Shown in pieces: positions 30,787 to 39,871 of a stretch of 64,000 nt of DNA. Position numbers and translations under genes: made by a program. The DNA comes from Undibacterium sp. KW1. Its GTDB lineage: Bacteria; Pseudomonadota; Gammaproteobacteria; Burkholderiales; Burkholderiaceae_D. Below the pieces are notes generated by a model. The model was not told where the DNA came from and did not search any database. It saw nothing but the letters and a program-made list of their open reading frames with translations. The stretch spans positions 2,108,001 to 2,172,000 of the forward strand of contig NZ_AP018439.1 of the NCBI RefSeq assembly GCF_009937955.1, written 5' to 3'. Numbering within the stretch: the first letter of the stretch is position 1; every line of letters starts with the position of its first letter.

Positions 30787-31269
30787 ATGAGCACAGAGAC
30801 CATGCAATTTGCCAAAGACAGCCAGCACATGGCAGAACTCACTGCCGCCGCCATGTTCGCTAGCGATGCCGCAACGCGCGGTCTGGATATGCAGATAGTG
30901 CATGTAGCTGAAGGGACAGCATCACTCAGCATGATGATCAGGCCCGACATGCTGAACGGGCACAAGACTTGTCACGGTGGGTATTTGTTTACCCTGGCCG
31001 ACAGTGCATTTGCCTTTGCCTGCAACAGCCGGAATCAGGTAACTGTTGCGGCCGGATGCAGCATAGAATTTCTGTCACCAGGGCGCGAGGGTGATGTCAT
31101 CACCGCGACGGCGACAGAACAATCATTGACTGGCCGCACCGGCATCTACGATGCGCGCCTGACGAATCAGCATGGCCAATTGATCGCGCTGTTCCGTGGC
31201 AAGTCGCATAAGCTGAATGCGGAAGTCGTACCAGGTCTGGTATTAGAGGAAAACGCAATTCCAAATTGA
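30787..31269 (+). CDS. paaI: Hydroxyphenylacetyl-CoA thioesterase PaaI
   Basis: A 160-aa hotdog-fold thioesterase. The family segment NGHKTCHGGYLFTLADSAFAFACNS (broken here at 20: NGHKTCHGGYLFTLADSAF) includes the HGG and catalytic Asp regions. PaaI hydrolyses dead-end CoA esters such as hydroxyphenylacetyl-CoA, releasing trapped CoA. AAGGAAAAG precedes the ATG. It lies between paaG and paaK in the operon. Confidence 0.93.
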   Translation: MSTETMQFAKDSQHMAELTAAAMFASDAATRGLDMQIVHVAEGTASLSMMIRPDMLNGHKTCHGGYLFTLADSAFAFACNSRNQVTVAAGCSIEFLSPGREGDVITATATEQSLTGRTGIYDARLTNQHGQLIALFRGKSHKLNAEVVPGLVLEENAIPN

Positions 31270-31327
31270 GCTTTGTTTAGCCATCATACATAAAACCACG
31301 ATCAAACTAAGTGCGCAGGAGACAAAC

Positions 31328-32656
31328 ATGGCAGACAACACAGACAGAAAAATAGCTACGGGTCTGGACGCAATAGAAACGGCCAGTAAAGATGAACTTC
31401 AGGCTTTGCAATTGCAGCGACTGAAATGGACCTTGCAACACGTGTATGACAACGTCCCGCATTACCGCACCAGTTTTGATGCAGCGGGCGTACATCCAGA
31501 TGATTTGAAAAACCTGGCTGACCTGGCGAAGTTTCCTTTCACTGGCAAGAAGGATTTACGCGACAACTATCCTTTTGGTATGTTTGCCGTACCGCGTGAA
31601 AAAGTGGTCAGGGTGCATGCATCCAGTGGCACCACAGGCAAACCAACGGTGGTTGGTTACACGCAAAAAGATATTGATCACTGGGCGGACCTGGTGGCGC
31701 GCTCTATCCGTGCTGCTGGTGGCCGTGCTGGTGATATCGTGCAAGTCTCCTACGGTTATGGTCTGTTCACTGGTGGTCTGGGTGCGCATTATGGTGCAGA
31801 GCGACTGGGGTGTACAGTCATCCCCATGTCTGGCGGGCAGACGGAAAAACAGGTGCAACTGATACAGGATTTTCAGCCATCCATCATCATGGTCACACCT
31901 TCCTATATGCTCAATATCATAGAAGAAATGACGCGCCAGGGCATCGACGCTGCCAACACCTCCTTGCGTATCGGCATCTTTGGCGCGGAACCGTGGACCG
32001 ATGCCATGCGCAGTGAAATCGAAACACGGGCAGGTATTGATGCCGTTGATATCTACGGCTTGTCAGAAGTCATGGGGCCAGGCGTTGCCAGTGAATGCAT
32101 AGAAAGCAAAGATGGTCCGGTGATATGGGAAGACCATTTTTACCCGGAGATTATCAATCCTGAAACGGGAGAAGTTTTGCCCGATGGTGAAGAGGGTGAA
32201 CTGGTATTTACCTCTCTGAGCAAGGAAGCTTTTCCCGTCATACGTTACCGCACCCGTGACCTTACGCGTCTGCTTCCACCGACTTCAAGATCCATGCGTC
32301 GCATGGGCAAGATCACTGGTCGCTCTGATGACATGCTTATTATCCGTGGCGTGAATTTATTCCCTACACAAGTAGAAGAACTGATACTCAGACATCCACA
32401 ACTGGCACCGCAATATCAACTCGTAGTGACGCGTGAAGGTCATATGGACAAGCTTGATATCGTAGCTGAACTGCGGCCTGAAGTATCAGGCACTTTGTCA
32501 GAGCACGATGTGAAGCAATTGCACCAGCAGCTAGAGCATCATATCAAGACCTTTATCGGTGTCAGTTGCCATGTCAGCATACTGCCCGCCAATAGCATAG
32601 AACGCACCATGGTCGGCAAGGCCAGGCGTGTAGTTGACAATCGCAAGAAGGCTTGA
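31328..32656 (+). CDS. paaK: Phenylacetate-CoA ligase
   Basis: PaaK activates phenylacetate with ATP and CoA, the first committed step of the pathway. The 442-aa adenylate-forming enzyme has the AMP-binding motif SSGTTGKPTVVGYT (about 97-110), YGLSEVMGPGV and the C-terminal hinge and lysine region (GRSDDMLIIRGVNLFPTQVE). Length is standard. GCAGGAGAC precedes the ATG. Confidence 0.97.
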   Translation: MADNTDRKIATGLDAIETASKDELQALQLQRLKWTLQHVYDNVPHYRTSFDAAGVHPDDLKNLADLAKFPFTGKKDLRDNYPFGMFAVPREKVVRVHASSGTTGKPTVVGYTQKDIDHWADLVARSIRAAGGRAGDIVQVSYGYGLFTGGLGAHYGAERLGCTVIPMSGGQTEKQVQLIQDFQPSIIMVTPSYMLNIIEEMTRQGIDAANTSLRIGIFGAEPWTDAMRSEIETRAGIDAVDIYGLSEVMGPGVASECIESKDGPVIWEDHFYPEIINPETGEVLPDGEEGELVFTSLSKEAFPVIRYRTRDLTRLLPPTSRSMRRMGKITGRSDDMLIIRGVNLFPTQVEELILRHPQLAPQYQLVVTREGHMDKLDIVAELRPEVSGTLSEHDVKQLHQQLEHHIKTFIGVSCHVSILPANSIERTMVGKARRVVDNRKKA

Positions 32657-32693
32657 GCATTCAAAGCAAATAAAATAAAAGGAAGACAAAAAT

Positions 32694-33896
32694 ATGGAAG
32701 CATGGATATGTGACGCTGTCAGAACCCCATTCGCCCGTTACGGCGGTGCCATGGCCAGCATACGTACCGATGACCTGGCAGCCTTGCCGATCAAGGCATT
32801 GATGGAACGCAATGCTGGCGTAGACTGGAAAATGGTAGATGACGTGTATTACGGTTGCGCCAACCAGGCCGGTGAGGATAACCGCAATGTAGGTCGCATG
32901 GCCGCACTGCTGGCAGGTTTACCCGTCGATGTACCAGCCAATACCATCAACCGTTTATGTGGCTCCAGCCTGGATGCGATAGGCATAGGCGGGCGTGCCA
33001 TTAAATCTGGAGAAGCATCACTGATTATTGCTGGCGGTGTAGAAAGCATGACGCGCGCACCCTTTGTCATGGCCAAGGCCGACAGCGCTTTTTCACGTGC
33101 AGCAAAAATAGAAGATACGACGATAGGTTGGCGTTTTGTGAATGCCTTGATGAAGGCAAAATACGGCATAGATTCCATGCCCGAAACCGCAGAAAATGTT
33201 GCCGAACAATTTGGCATCAATCGCGTTGACCAAGATGCCTTTGCTCTGCGCAGCCAGCAACGCTGGGCGGTAGCCCACGCTGCCGGTTTTTTTGCCGGGG
33301 AAATCATCCCCGTCAGCATCCCGCAAAAAAAGGGCGAGGCCATTTTGTTCACAACCGATGAACACCCACGTCCGGATACAGATATCGCCATGCTGGCCCG
33401 CCTTAAAGGCGTGGTCAAACCAGATGGCACAGTCACTGCTGGCAATGCATCTGGCGTCAATGACGGTGCTTGCGCTTTATTGCTGGCGTCAGATGCTGCA
33501 GTAAAACAGCATGGCCTGACACCACGTGCACGTATCGTCGGTATGGCGACAGCGGGCCTGGCACCACGCATCATGGGTTTTGGCCCATCACCGGCAACAC
33601 GTAAATTGCTGGCGCAGACTGGTTTGAATCTGGCGCAGATGGATGTCATCGAACTTAATGAAGCCTTTGCAGCACAAGGACTCGCAGTAACACGTGATCT
33701 CGGCCTGGCTGATGATGCTGCACATGTGAATCCGAATGGCGGTGCGATAGCGATAGGTCATCCACTAGGTGCATCCGGCGCGCGTCTGGTAACGACAGCA
33801 CTGAACCAGTTGGAGCGTATCAATGGCCGCTATGCCCTGTGCACGATGTGCATAGGCGTAGGGCAGGGCATTGCACTCATCATCGAACGTGCCTGA
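32694..33896 (+). CDS. paaJ: 3-oxoadipyl-CoA/3-oxo-5,6-dehydrosuberyl-CoA thiolase
   Basis: PaaJ cleaves 3-oxo-5,6-dehydrosuberyl-CoA and later 3-oxoadipyl-CoA to acetyl-CoA and succinyl-CoA. The 400-aa thiolase has the nucleophilic Cys in NRLCGSSLDAIG, the active His in GGAIAIGHPLGASGA and the late catalytic Cys in CTMCIGVGQG. The N-terminal CDAVRTPFARYGG is typical of PcaF/PaaJ. It lies between paaK and paaY. Confidence 0.94.
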   Translation: MEAWICDAVRTPFARYGGAMASIRTDDLAALPIKALMERNAGVDWKMVDDVYYGCANQAGEDNRNVGRMAALLAGLPVDVPANTINRLCGSSLDAIGIGGRAIKSGEASLIIAGGVESMTRAPFVMAKADSAFSRAAKIEDTTIGWRFVNALMKAKYGIDSMPETAENVAEQFGINRVDQDAFALRSQQRWAVAHAAGFFAGEIIPVSIPQKKGEAILFTTDEHPRPDTDIAMLARLKGVVKPDGTVTAGNASGVNDGACALLLASDAAVKQHGLTPRARIVGMATAGLAPRIMGFGPSPATRKLLAQTGLNLAQMDVIELNEAFAAQGLAVTRDLGLADDAAHVNPNGGAIAIGHPLGASGARLVTTALNQLERINGRYALCTMCIGVGQGIALIIERA

Positions 33897-33911
33897 AGCC
33901 AAGGAAGCGGC

Positions 33912-34511
33912 ATGACTATATATGCAATCGATGGCCTGATACCGGTGGTGCATCCCAGCGCCTACGTGCACCCCAGCGCCACGCTGATAGGCGATGTGAT
34001 CGTTGGACCTGGCTGTTATATAGGACCCTCTGCCAGCCTGCGTGGGGACTTTGGCCGTATCGTTCTGGAAGAAGGTGCGAATGTGCAGGATACCTGTGTC
34101 ATACATGGCTTCCCTGACAGCGACACAGTGGTAGAGCAGGATGGGCATATTGGCCATGGCGCAGTATTGCATGGTTGCCGCATAGGTAAAAATGCCATGG
34201 TGGGCATGAATGCTGTGGTCATGGATAAGGCAGTCGTTGGTGAATCATCCATCGTCGCTGCCATGTCCTTTGTCAAAGCTGGTATGGATGTACCGCCACG
34301 CAGCCTGGTCATGGGTGCACCAGCACGCATTGCGCGTGTTTTGCGCGATGAAGAAATTGCATGGAAGACCGAAGGCACGGCGCAATATCATGCACTGACC
34401 AGACGCTCACTCGCCAGCATGCAGGAAGTGGAAGCGTTGACTGCAGTCGAAGAAAATCGCCCACGCATTGCGCTGGCGGCAGGCTTGCCAACATATAGTA
34501 CCAAGACCTGA
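33912..34511 (+). CDS. paaY: PaaY hexapeptide-repeat thioesterase/carbonic anhydrase-like protein
   Basis: PaaY is a left-handed beta-helix protein, reported as a thioesterase that removes inhibitory CoA esters. The 199 aa begin [20 protein letters not shown] and carry repeated hexapeptides ([20 protein letters not shown]) and three metal-ligand histidines in the gamma-carbonic-anhydrase positions (including CVIHGFPD and [12 protein letters not shown]). AAGGAAGCGGC precedes the ATG. Elsewhere paaY often lies next to paaX; here it is inside the catabolic operon. Confidence 0.92.
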   Translation: MTIYAIDGLIPVVHPSAYVHPSATLIGDVIVGPGCYIGPSASLRGDFGRIVLEEGANVQDTCVIHGFPDSDTVVEQDGHIGHGAVLHGCRIGKNAMVGMNAVVMDKAVVGESSIVAAMSFVKAGMDVPPRSLVMGAPARIARVLRDEEIAWKTEGTAQYHALTRRSLASMQEVEALTAVEENRPRIALAAGLPTYSTKT

Positions 34512-34560
34512 TGGCACCAAGTCCTGATCCTGAATATCTGATTATTTAAGAGAGTAATCC

Positions 34561-36618
34561 ATGAAAATTTTGCAAAGCTGGATAGCAGGTGTATGGACAG
34601 GTGCAGAGCCGCAACAAGTCCTGCATAGCGCCATTGATGGCAGTGCGATTTACGCCAGCCATGCCGATGCCCTGGACTTTGGCGCAGCGCTGACTTATGC
34701 AAGGCAGACTGGCCTGAAAAACTTGCTGGCGCTGGACTTCCAGCAACGTGCAGCCATCTTGCGCACCCTGGCCAAATACCTGACTGAACACAAGGAAGAG
34801 CTATACGTAATTTCATCCCACACCGGGGCAACGCGTAGTGATAGCTGGATAGATATAGAAGGTGGCGCAGGTACCGTCTTTGCCTACGCCAGCATAGGCA
34901 CGAATGAATTCCCGTCCGGGAATGTGGTGCACGAAGGCCCGGCCATGCCACTGGGCAAACAGGGGCATTTTTCTGGTACGCATATCCTGGTGCCGCGTCA
35001 GGGTGTCGCAGTGCATATCAATGCCTTCAATTTTCCAATCTGGGGTTTGCTGGAAAAATTTGCGCCCTGTTTTTTGGCAGGTATGCCTTGCATAGTCAAA
35101 CCGGCGACAGCGACCTCGTATCTGACCGAGGCACTGGTCCGGCAAATTCATGCCAGTGGCTTGCTGCCGGAGGGCAGCCTGCAACTGATCATCGGTTCCA
35201 CCGGAAACCTGCTCGATCTGCTGGAAGAAACCGATGTCGTCACCTTCACCGGTTCTGCTGCCACGGCAGCACAATTGAAGGTACATCCAAATATCGTGCG
35301 CCGTTCCATCCCCTTCAATGCCGAAGCCGATTCACTGAATTGCGCAATACTCGGGCTGGATGTGATGGCTGGTGACGAGGAGCTGGATCTGTACGTCAAA
35401 GAAGTTGTGCGTGAAATGACAGCCAAGGCCGGGCAAAAATGCACGGCCATACGCAGGGCCATGGTGCCTGCTGCACAACTGGATGTGGTGGCAGAAAAAA
35501 TACGCGCCAGGCTGGAAAAAACCGTCGTTGGCGACCCACGTCTTGATGGTGTGCGCATGGGGCCGCTAGCCAGTCGCGCCCAGCAGCATGATGTACTCGC
35601 CAGCATTGAGCAGCTGGCAGCGGGCAATCAAATCATCTGCGGTGGCACAGTGCCTGTGCAAATGCAGGGTGAAGGGCTGGAGCAGGGCGCTTTTGTCTCA
35701 CCGACCCTGATCGTCTGCCGCCGGCCTATGGAAAATTCAGCAGTACACGAGATAGAAGCCTTCGGCCCAGTGACGACCCTGATGCCTTATCAGGACATGC
35801 GGGAAGCCCTGACGCTGGCAGCAAAAGGCAACGGCAGCCTGGTAGCTACCCTGGTCACCAAAGACCCGCATATCTCCGCCATGGCGATACCGCATATGGC
35901 GGCACGACATGGGCGCCTGATGATCTTGAATGCAGAGTCAGCGCCAGAATCAACCGGCCATGGATCCCCCTTGCCGCAATTGAAGCACGGTGGTCCCGGC
36001 CGTGCCGGGGGAGGTGAGGAATTGGGGGGCAGCCGCGCTGTCAAACATTATCTGCAAAGAGCTGCCGTGCAGGGTTCGCCCACCATGCTGGCAGCAGTGA
36101 CGGCAGAGCATGTACGTGGTGCGGTTGTACTGGAATCTGATGTCCATCCTTTCCGCCGCTATTTTGAAGACCTGCAGATTGGCATGTCCCTACTGACACA
36201 CAGGCGCACTGTCAGTGAAGCCGATATCGTTGCCTTTGGTGGATTATCGGGCGATTTTTTTTACATGCATTTTGATGAGATCGCTGCCAAAGAAAGCCCT
36301 TTTGGCAAACGGATTGCTCATGGTTATTTTGTGCTCTCGGCAGCTGCCGGTTTATTTGTATCTCCGGCACCTGGCCCTGTCCTGGCCAACTATGGCCTCG
36401 ATACCCTGCGTTTCATCAAACCGGTAGGCATAGGCGACACCATCCGTGCACGCCTGACTTGCAAGCGCAAGATAGACAGGCAAAAGAAAGATGCCAAAGG
36501 TGTGGGGCAGGGAGTGGTGGCCTGGGATGTGGAAGTGACGAATCAGGATAATGAACTGGTGGCGTCTTATGATATTTTGACCTTGGTGGCCAAAAAGTCA
36601 GACGCCGTAGTCGCATAG
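34561..36618 (+). CDS. paaZ: Bifunctional oxepin-CoA hydrolase/aldehyde dehydrogenase PaaZ
   Basis: PaaZ hydrolyses oxepin-CoA with its C-terminal MaoC-type domain and oxidises the resulting semialdehyde with its N-terminal aldehyde dehydrogenase domain. The 685 aa show the ALDH glycine-rich VTFTGSAATAAQ segment, the nucleophile in AKAGQKCTAIRRAM and, after about residue 530, the MaoC-like GGLSGDFFYMHFDE...GKRIAHGYFVLS hydratase signature. It is the last gene of the operon; no terminator with a T-run follows, only a strong hairpin at 36666. Confidence 0.96.
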   Translation: MKILQSWIAGVWTGAEPQQVLHSAIDGSAIYASHADALDFGAALTYARQTGLKNLLALDFQQRAAILRTLAKYLTEHKEELYVISSHTGATRSDSWIDIEGGAGTVFAYASIGTNEFPSGNVVHEGPAMPLGKQGHFSGTHILVPRQGVAVHINAFNFPIWGLLEKFAPCFLAGMPCIVKPATATSYLTEALVRQIHASGLLPEGSLQLIIGSTGNLLDLLEETDVVTFTGSAATAAQLKVHPNIVRRSIPFNAEADSLNCAILGLDVMAGDEELDLYVKEVVREMTAKAGQKCTAIRRAMVPAAQLDVVAEKIRARLEKTVVGDPRLDGVRMGPLASRAQQHDVLASIEQLAAGNQIICGGTVPVQMQGEGLEQGAFVSPTLIVCRRPMENSAVHEIEAFGPVTTLMPYQDMREALTLAAKGNGSLVATLVTKDPHISAMAIPHMAARHGRLMILNAESAPESTGHGSPLPQLKHGGPGRAGGGEELGGSRAVKHYLQRAAVQGSPTMLAAVTAEHVRGAVVLESDVHPFRRYFEDLQIGMSLLTHRRTVSEADIVAFGGLSGDFFYMHFDEIAAKESPFGKRIAHGYFVLSAAAGLFVSPAPGPVLANYGLDTLRFIKPVGIGDTIRARLTCKRKIDRQKKDAKGVGQGVVAWDVEVTNQDNELVASYDILTLVAKKSDAVVA

Positions 36619-36665
36619 ATAAAATTTGGTTAAATTTTAATAAATTATCTTTAAGCTAATGAGCG

Positions 36666-36705
36666 GGCTGGTATTTCAATGAGAAATTCATTTGAAATAC
36701 CAGCC
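36666..36705. other. Strong hairpin downstream of paaZ
   Basis: A 14-bp perfect stem (GGCTGGTATTTCAA and TTGAAATACCAGCC, 12-nt loop) begins 48 bp after the paaZ stop. It lacks a T-run on either strand, so it is not a classic intrinsic terminator; it could protect the 3' end of the operon mRNA. Confidence 0.6.
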
Positions 36706-36716
36706 TGTGTTACTTT

Positions 36717-36849
36717 TCAGTGTAAGGTTTTGTCAATATTCTTCAAATACGCTCTTCTGGCTTCGGGATTATCTTCAAATTCTTGCCCGATCTGATACTA
36801 TTTCTTCAATATTCAATCCGTTAAAATCATCCAACCTCTTTAATTTCAC
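36717..36849 (-). pseudogene. Possible small frameshifted ORF, low confidence
   Basis: From GTG 36849 the minus strand reads KLKRLDDFNGLNIEEIVSD and then meets a stop. One frame over, it continues GQEFEDNPEARRAYLKNID, then KTLH, ending at TGA 36717-36719. A single-base frameshift near the middle would join the two halves into a 43-residue protein. No ribosome binding site is seen. I do not recognise a family, and chance is a serious alternative. Confidence 0.25.
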
Positions 36850-36852
36850 CCG

Positions 36853-39678
36853 ATGGACATTTTCGTTACCAATGACGAAGTAGAGCAGTGGGAACGCGAA
36901 TTGCCAGGTTTGCGGGGGATGGAATTATTGGATCTGCAGTTAAAGCTTGCCTGGCATTTGCGCCAGCGTGACACTCTCAGGGCACTTAAGCTGGCCCAGG
37001 CCACAGAAAATCTCACTGGCGAATTGTTTCCTTCTGATGATAGTGATGCAGGCAGCCCTGCACGGCTCATACGCGCCCGCTTGCTACTGATCCGGGCTGA
37101 AGCTGCATGGCTGTTTGGCGAGTTTGATCAGGCGGCGCAGTTGTCTGTGCAATCTCTGGAACTGTCAACTGGCAATAGCTCTGACCTGGCTGCGTGCTGC
37201 ACTGCAGATGCACATTTTTTGCTTGCGAGTGTTAATTTGCAAAAAGGCGAGGTGCCAGTCGTTGAATCAGAAATTGGCCTGGCAGTTCAGTTTGCTCTTG
37301 TGGCAAAAGACAAGATGCGCGAAACCGCCGCTGAATACCTGCTGGCAAATCAACTGGTGTTGCGCAACTTGCCTCTGGCGCTTGAACGTTGGGGAGAAAA
37401 CCGCAATCCTGAAAACCAGAGTGACGATCTGTTCTTGCGCAGTTATATCAATGAATTTTTAATGTATACCTACTCCCTCACCAGTGATTTTGGTGCATCC
37501 GCAGGGCGTGGCATACAGGTATTTGAATTCGCCAGAAATTATGGGCAAAAGCGCCGCATGATCACTGCTGCCAGCAATATAGGTGATGCCTTTAACAGCA
37601 TGAGTGATCATCAGTCGGCCTTGCACTGGATACAGGATGGACTCGATCTGGCCAGAGCAGCCGGATGGCCCAACAGCATAGCCAGTTGCCTGGTACAGAT
37701 GTCAGAGACCCTGCGCAGACTTGGGCGCCTGGATGCTGCCAAGCAGATGCTTGAAAATGCCTTGCCCATACTTGCCAAAGTGGTTGGGGCACGTGCCCAT
37801 TTACTGGCCTTGCGTTATCTCGGTGATTTGTCACTGGACATGGGGGACTATGCAACTGCGCTGACCAGTTTTCATGAATTGATTTCCTGGGCGGATAAAA
37901 AGAATCATCTGGATTTTCGCATAGGTTCACGCCGTGGTTATGCCAATGCCTTATCCATGCAAGGACAAGCCAAGGCGGCATTGGCTGTCGCGCTTGAAGC
38001 ATTGACGCTGGCGCGCCAGAGTACTGATGGCTACCGGCATATTGAAGTCCTGCGTGTGCTCGCCGCTTTATACACGCGTCATAGCTTGCCCGAACCTGCA
38101 CAAATGCAAGCTGCCAGCGCCTCCTTGCATTATCTGCGCATGGCACTTGACCTCGCTGACAATATCAGCGGATTTACCATACCCCCAGACCTGTATGAAG
38201 AAATTGCCCATGCCTATGCGGCTGCCGACAATTTTCGCCAGGCCTATGAATTTGGGCAACTGGCACTCATTGCCCGCGAAAAAAGTAACAAACTTGCTTC
38301 TGCAAACCGGCTCAATGCCATGCAACTGAGCCAGCAGACTGAGCGCATGAAGGCTGAGAGTGGACATCTGCGCCAACTGGCTGCAGCAGAAGCGCAACGT
38401 GCCAAAGTCTTGCAACAAACCAGCATCGTATTGGAAAAATTGGGAACCATAGGGCAGGAAATTACTGCCAGCCTGGATGCTGCGGCAGTCTTTGAAGCCT
38501 TGAATCGCCACGTGCACGACTTGCTGCATGTGACTGCCTTTGTCATCTATCTCATGGATGATGACCTGCAAAGCATGACCTCAGCCTTTGGTGTGGAAAA
38601 TGGTATGCCTATAGAGCCAGATACCGTTTATATGTCCAGCCCGGTGTCCAACTCTGTGCGCTGCGTCAAAGAGCGCCGTGAAGTTGCCATAGAGCTGGCT
38701 GCCGAAGATGAATTGCCAGGTCTGATACCAGGTACTGAAATGGTGCACAGCATGCTGTTTGCGCCGCTGATCATCGGCGACAGGATACTGGGTGCGATGA
38801 CCATACAATCTTCACGCCAGCATGTGTATGGCGACAGGGAGCGAATGATCTTTCGCTCGTTATGCGCGTATGGTGCTATTGCCCTTGGTAATGCTGATGC
38901 CTATATGCGTCTGCAAAAAACCCAGGAGCATTTGCTGGCGCAGGAAAAACTGGCTGCCCTGGGCTCGCTGGTTGCCGGTGTTGCGCATGAACTCAATACC
39001 CCCATAGGCAATTGCCTGCTGGTCGCCAGCACCTTGCAGGATGGTAGCCGCTACCTGAGCAGCAAGCTGGCAGGACAAAGCTTGCGACGCTCAGACTTGA
39101 ATAATTTTTGTGAAGAAGTCAAAACCTCGTCAGAAATATTGATGCGTGGCCTGAGCAGTGCTGCGACCCTGGTCAGCAGCTTCAAACAGGTGGCGGTCGA
39201 CCGCACTTCTGAACACAGGCGCAGCTTTGATCTGCGCCAGGTCTTGCATGACATTATCGCCACCCTGAATATACGCATTACCCAGACCGGTCACAGCATA
39301 CAAGTCAATGTGCCATACAACATCCACATGGACAGCTATCCAGGCTCTCTGGGCCAGGTGATCAGCAACCTCGTGGAGAATTCTATCTTGCACGCCTTTG
39401 ATAAAAGGCAGGCGGGCCGCATGGAAATCAATGTCAGCACGGTAGATGGGGAGCGCGTCCTGATCGTCTTTAGCGATGATGGCGAAGGCATACCCGAAGA
39501 AAACCAGAAACGAATTTTTGACCCGTTCTTTACCACCAAACTGGGGCAGGGAGGCAGTGGCCTTGGCCTCAACATTTGTTACAACATTACCACTTCGATT
39601 TTGCACGGGCAACTCAGCGTTAAAAGCAGTCTTGGGGCTGGAACCAGTTTTTATCTCGATTTACCTCTGGTCGTATGA
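36853..39678 (+). CDS. Soluble TPR-GAF sensor histidine kinase, orphan
   Basis: A 941-aa cytosolic histidine kinase with no signal peptide or membrane helix. Roughly residues 20-470 are helical repeats of the TPR type (e.g. DAFNSMSDHQSALHWIQDGL; YLGDLSLDMGDYATALTSF), a coiled-coil follows (about 480-530), then a GAF domain (about 540-695) and HisKA with His712 in VAGVAHELNTPIG. The HATPase domain has NLVENSILHAF, FSDDGEGIPEE and GGSGLGLNICYN. No response regulator lies nearby, so its partner and stimulus are unknown. It follows the paa operon after a hairpin and is not evidently related to it. Confidence 0.9.
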   Translation: MDIFVTNDEVEQWERELPGLRGMELLDLQLKLAWHLRQRDTLRALKLAQATENLTGELFPSDDSDAGSPARLIRARLLLIRAEAAWLFGEFDQAAQLSVQSLELSTGNSSDLAACCTADAHFLLASVNLQKGEVPVVESEIGLAVQFALVAKDKMRETAAEYLLANQLVLRNLPLALERWGENRNPENQSDDLFLRSYINEFLMYTYSLTSDFGASAGRGIQVFEFARNYGQKRRMITAASNIGDAFNSMSDHQSALHWIQDGLDLARAAGWPNSIASCLVQMSETLRRLGRLDAAKQMLENALPILAKVVGARAHLLALRYLGDLSLDMGDYATALTSFHELISWADKKNHLDFRIGSRRGYANALSMQGQAKAALAVALEALTLARQSTDGYRHIEVLRVLAALYTRHSLPEPAQMQAASASLHYLRMALDLADNISGFTIPPDLYEEIAHAYAAADNFRQAYEFGQLALIAREKSNKLASANRLNAMQLSQQTERMKAESGHLRQLAAAEAQRAKVLQQTSIVLEKLGTIGQEITASLDAAAVFEALNRHVHDLLHVTAFVIYLMDDDLQSMTSAFGVENGMPIEPDTVYMSSPVSNSVRCVKERREVAIELAAEDELPGLIPGTEMVHSMLFAPLIIGDRILGAMTIQSSRQHVYGDRERMIFRSLCAYGAIALGNADAYMRLQKTQEHLLAQEKLAALGSLVAGVAHELNTPIGNCLLVASTLQDGSRYLSSKLAGQSLRRSDLNNFCEEVKTSSEILMRGLSSAATLVSSFKQVAVDRTSEHRRSFDLRQVLHDIIATLNIRITQTGHSIQVNVPYNIHMDSYPGSLGQVISNLVENSILHAFDKRQAGRMEINVSTVDGERVLIVFSDDGEGIPEENQKRIFDPFFTTKLGQGGSGLGLNICYNITTSILHGQLSVKSSLGAGTSFYLDLPLVV

Positions 39679-39871
39679 GTTTTATTTGAGTTTTATCAGG
39701 ATTTGTGAAATAACAATAATTGTAGAAAACAGTATGCACAAAGTCAGGTTTTCAGAAAAAATCGACGCTTGAATTTGATCCTTGTCAAGCATCCTTTTTT
39801 TGTTGCACTTACTTGAAAATCTGAACGAATTCACCTATTGTGCAATGCACCAATAATAACAAGGTACACAA

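Noticed and set aside
32849..33649. 266-aa ORF antisense to paaJ
   Set aside because: It mirrors the strongly conserved thiolase and has no ribosome binding site or family signature.
39760..39805. GCTTGA/TCAAGC inverted repeat before a T-run upstream of kup
   Set aside because: The stem is only 6 bp and a 4-nt gap separates it from the T-run, so it is a poor terminator.
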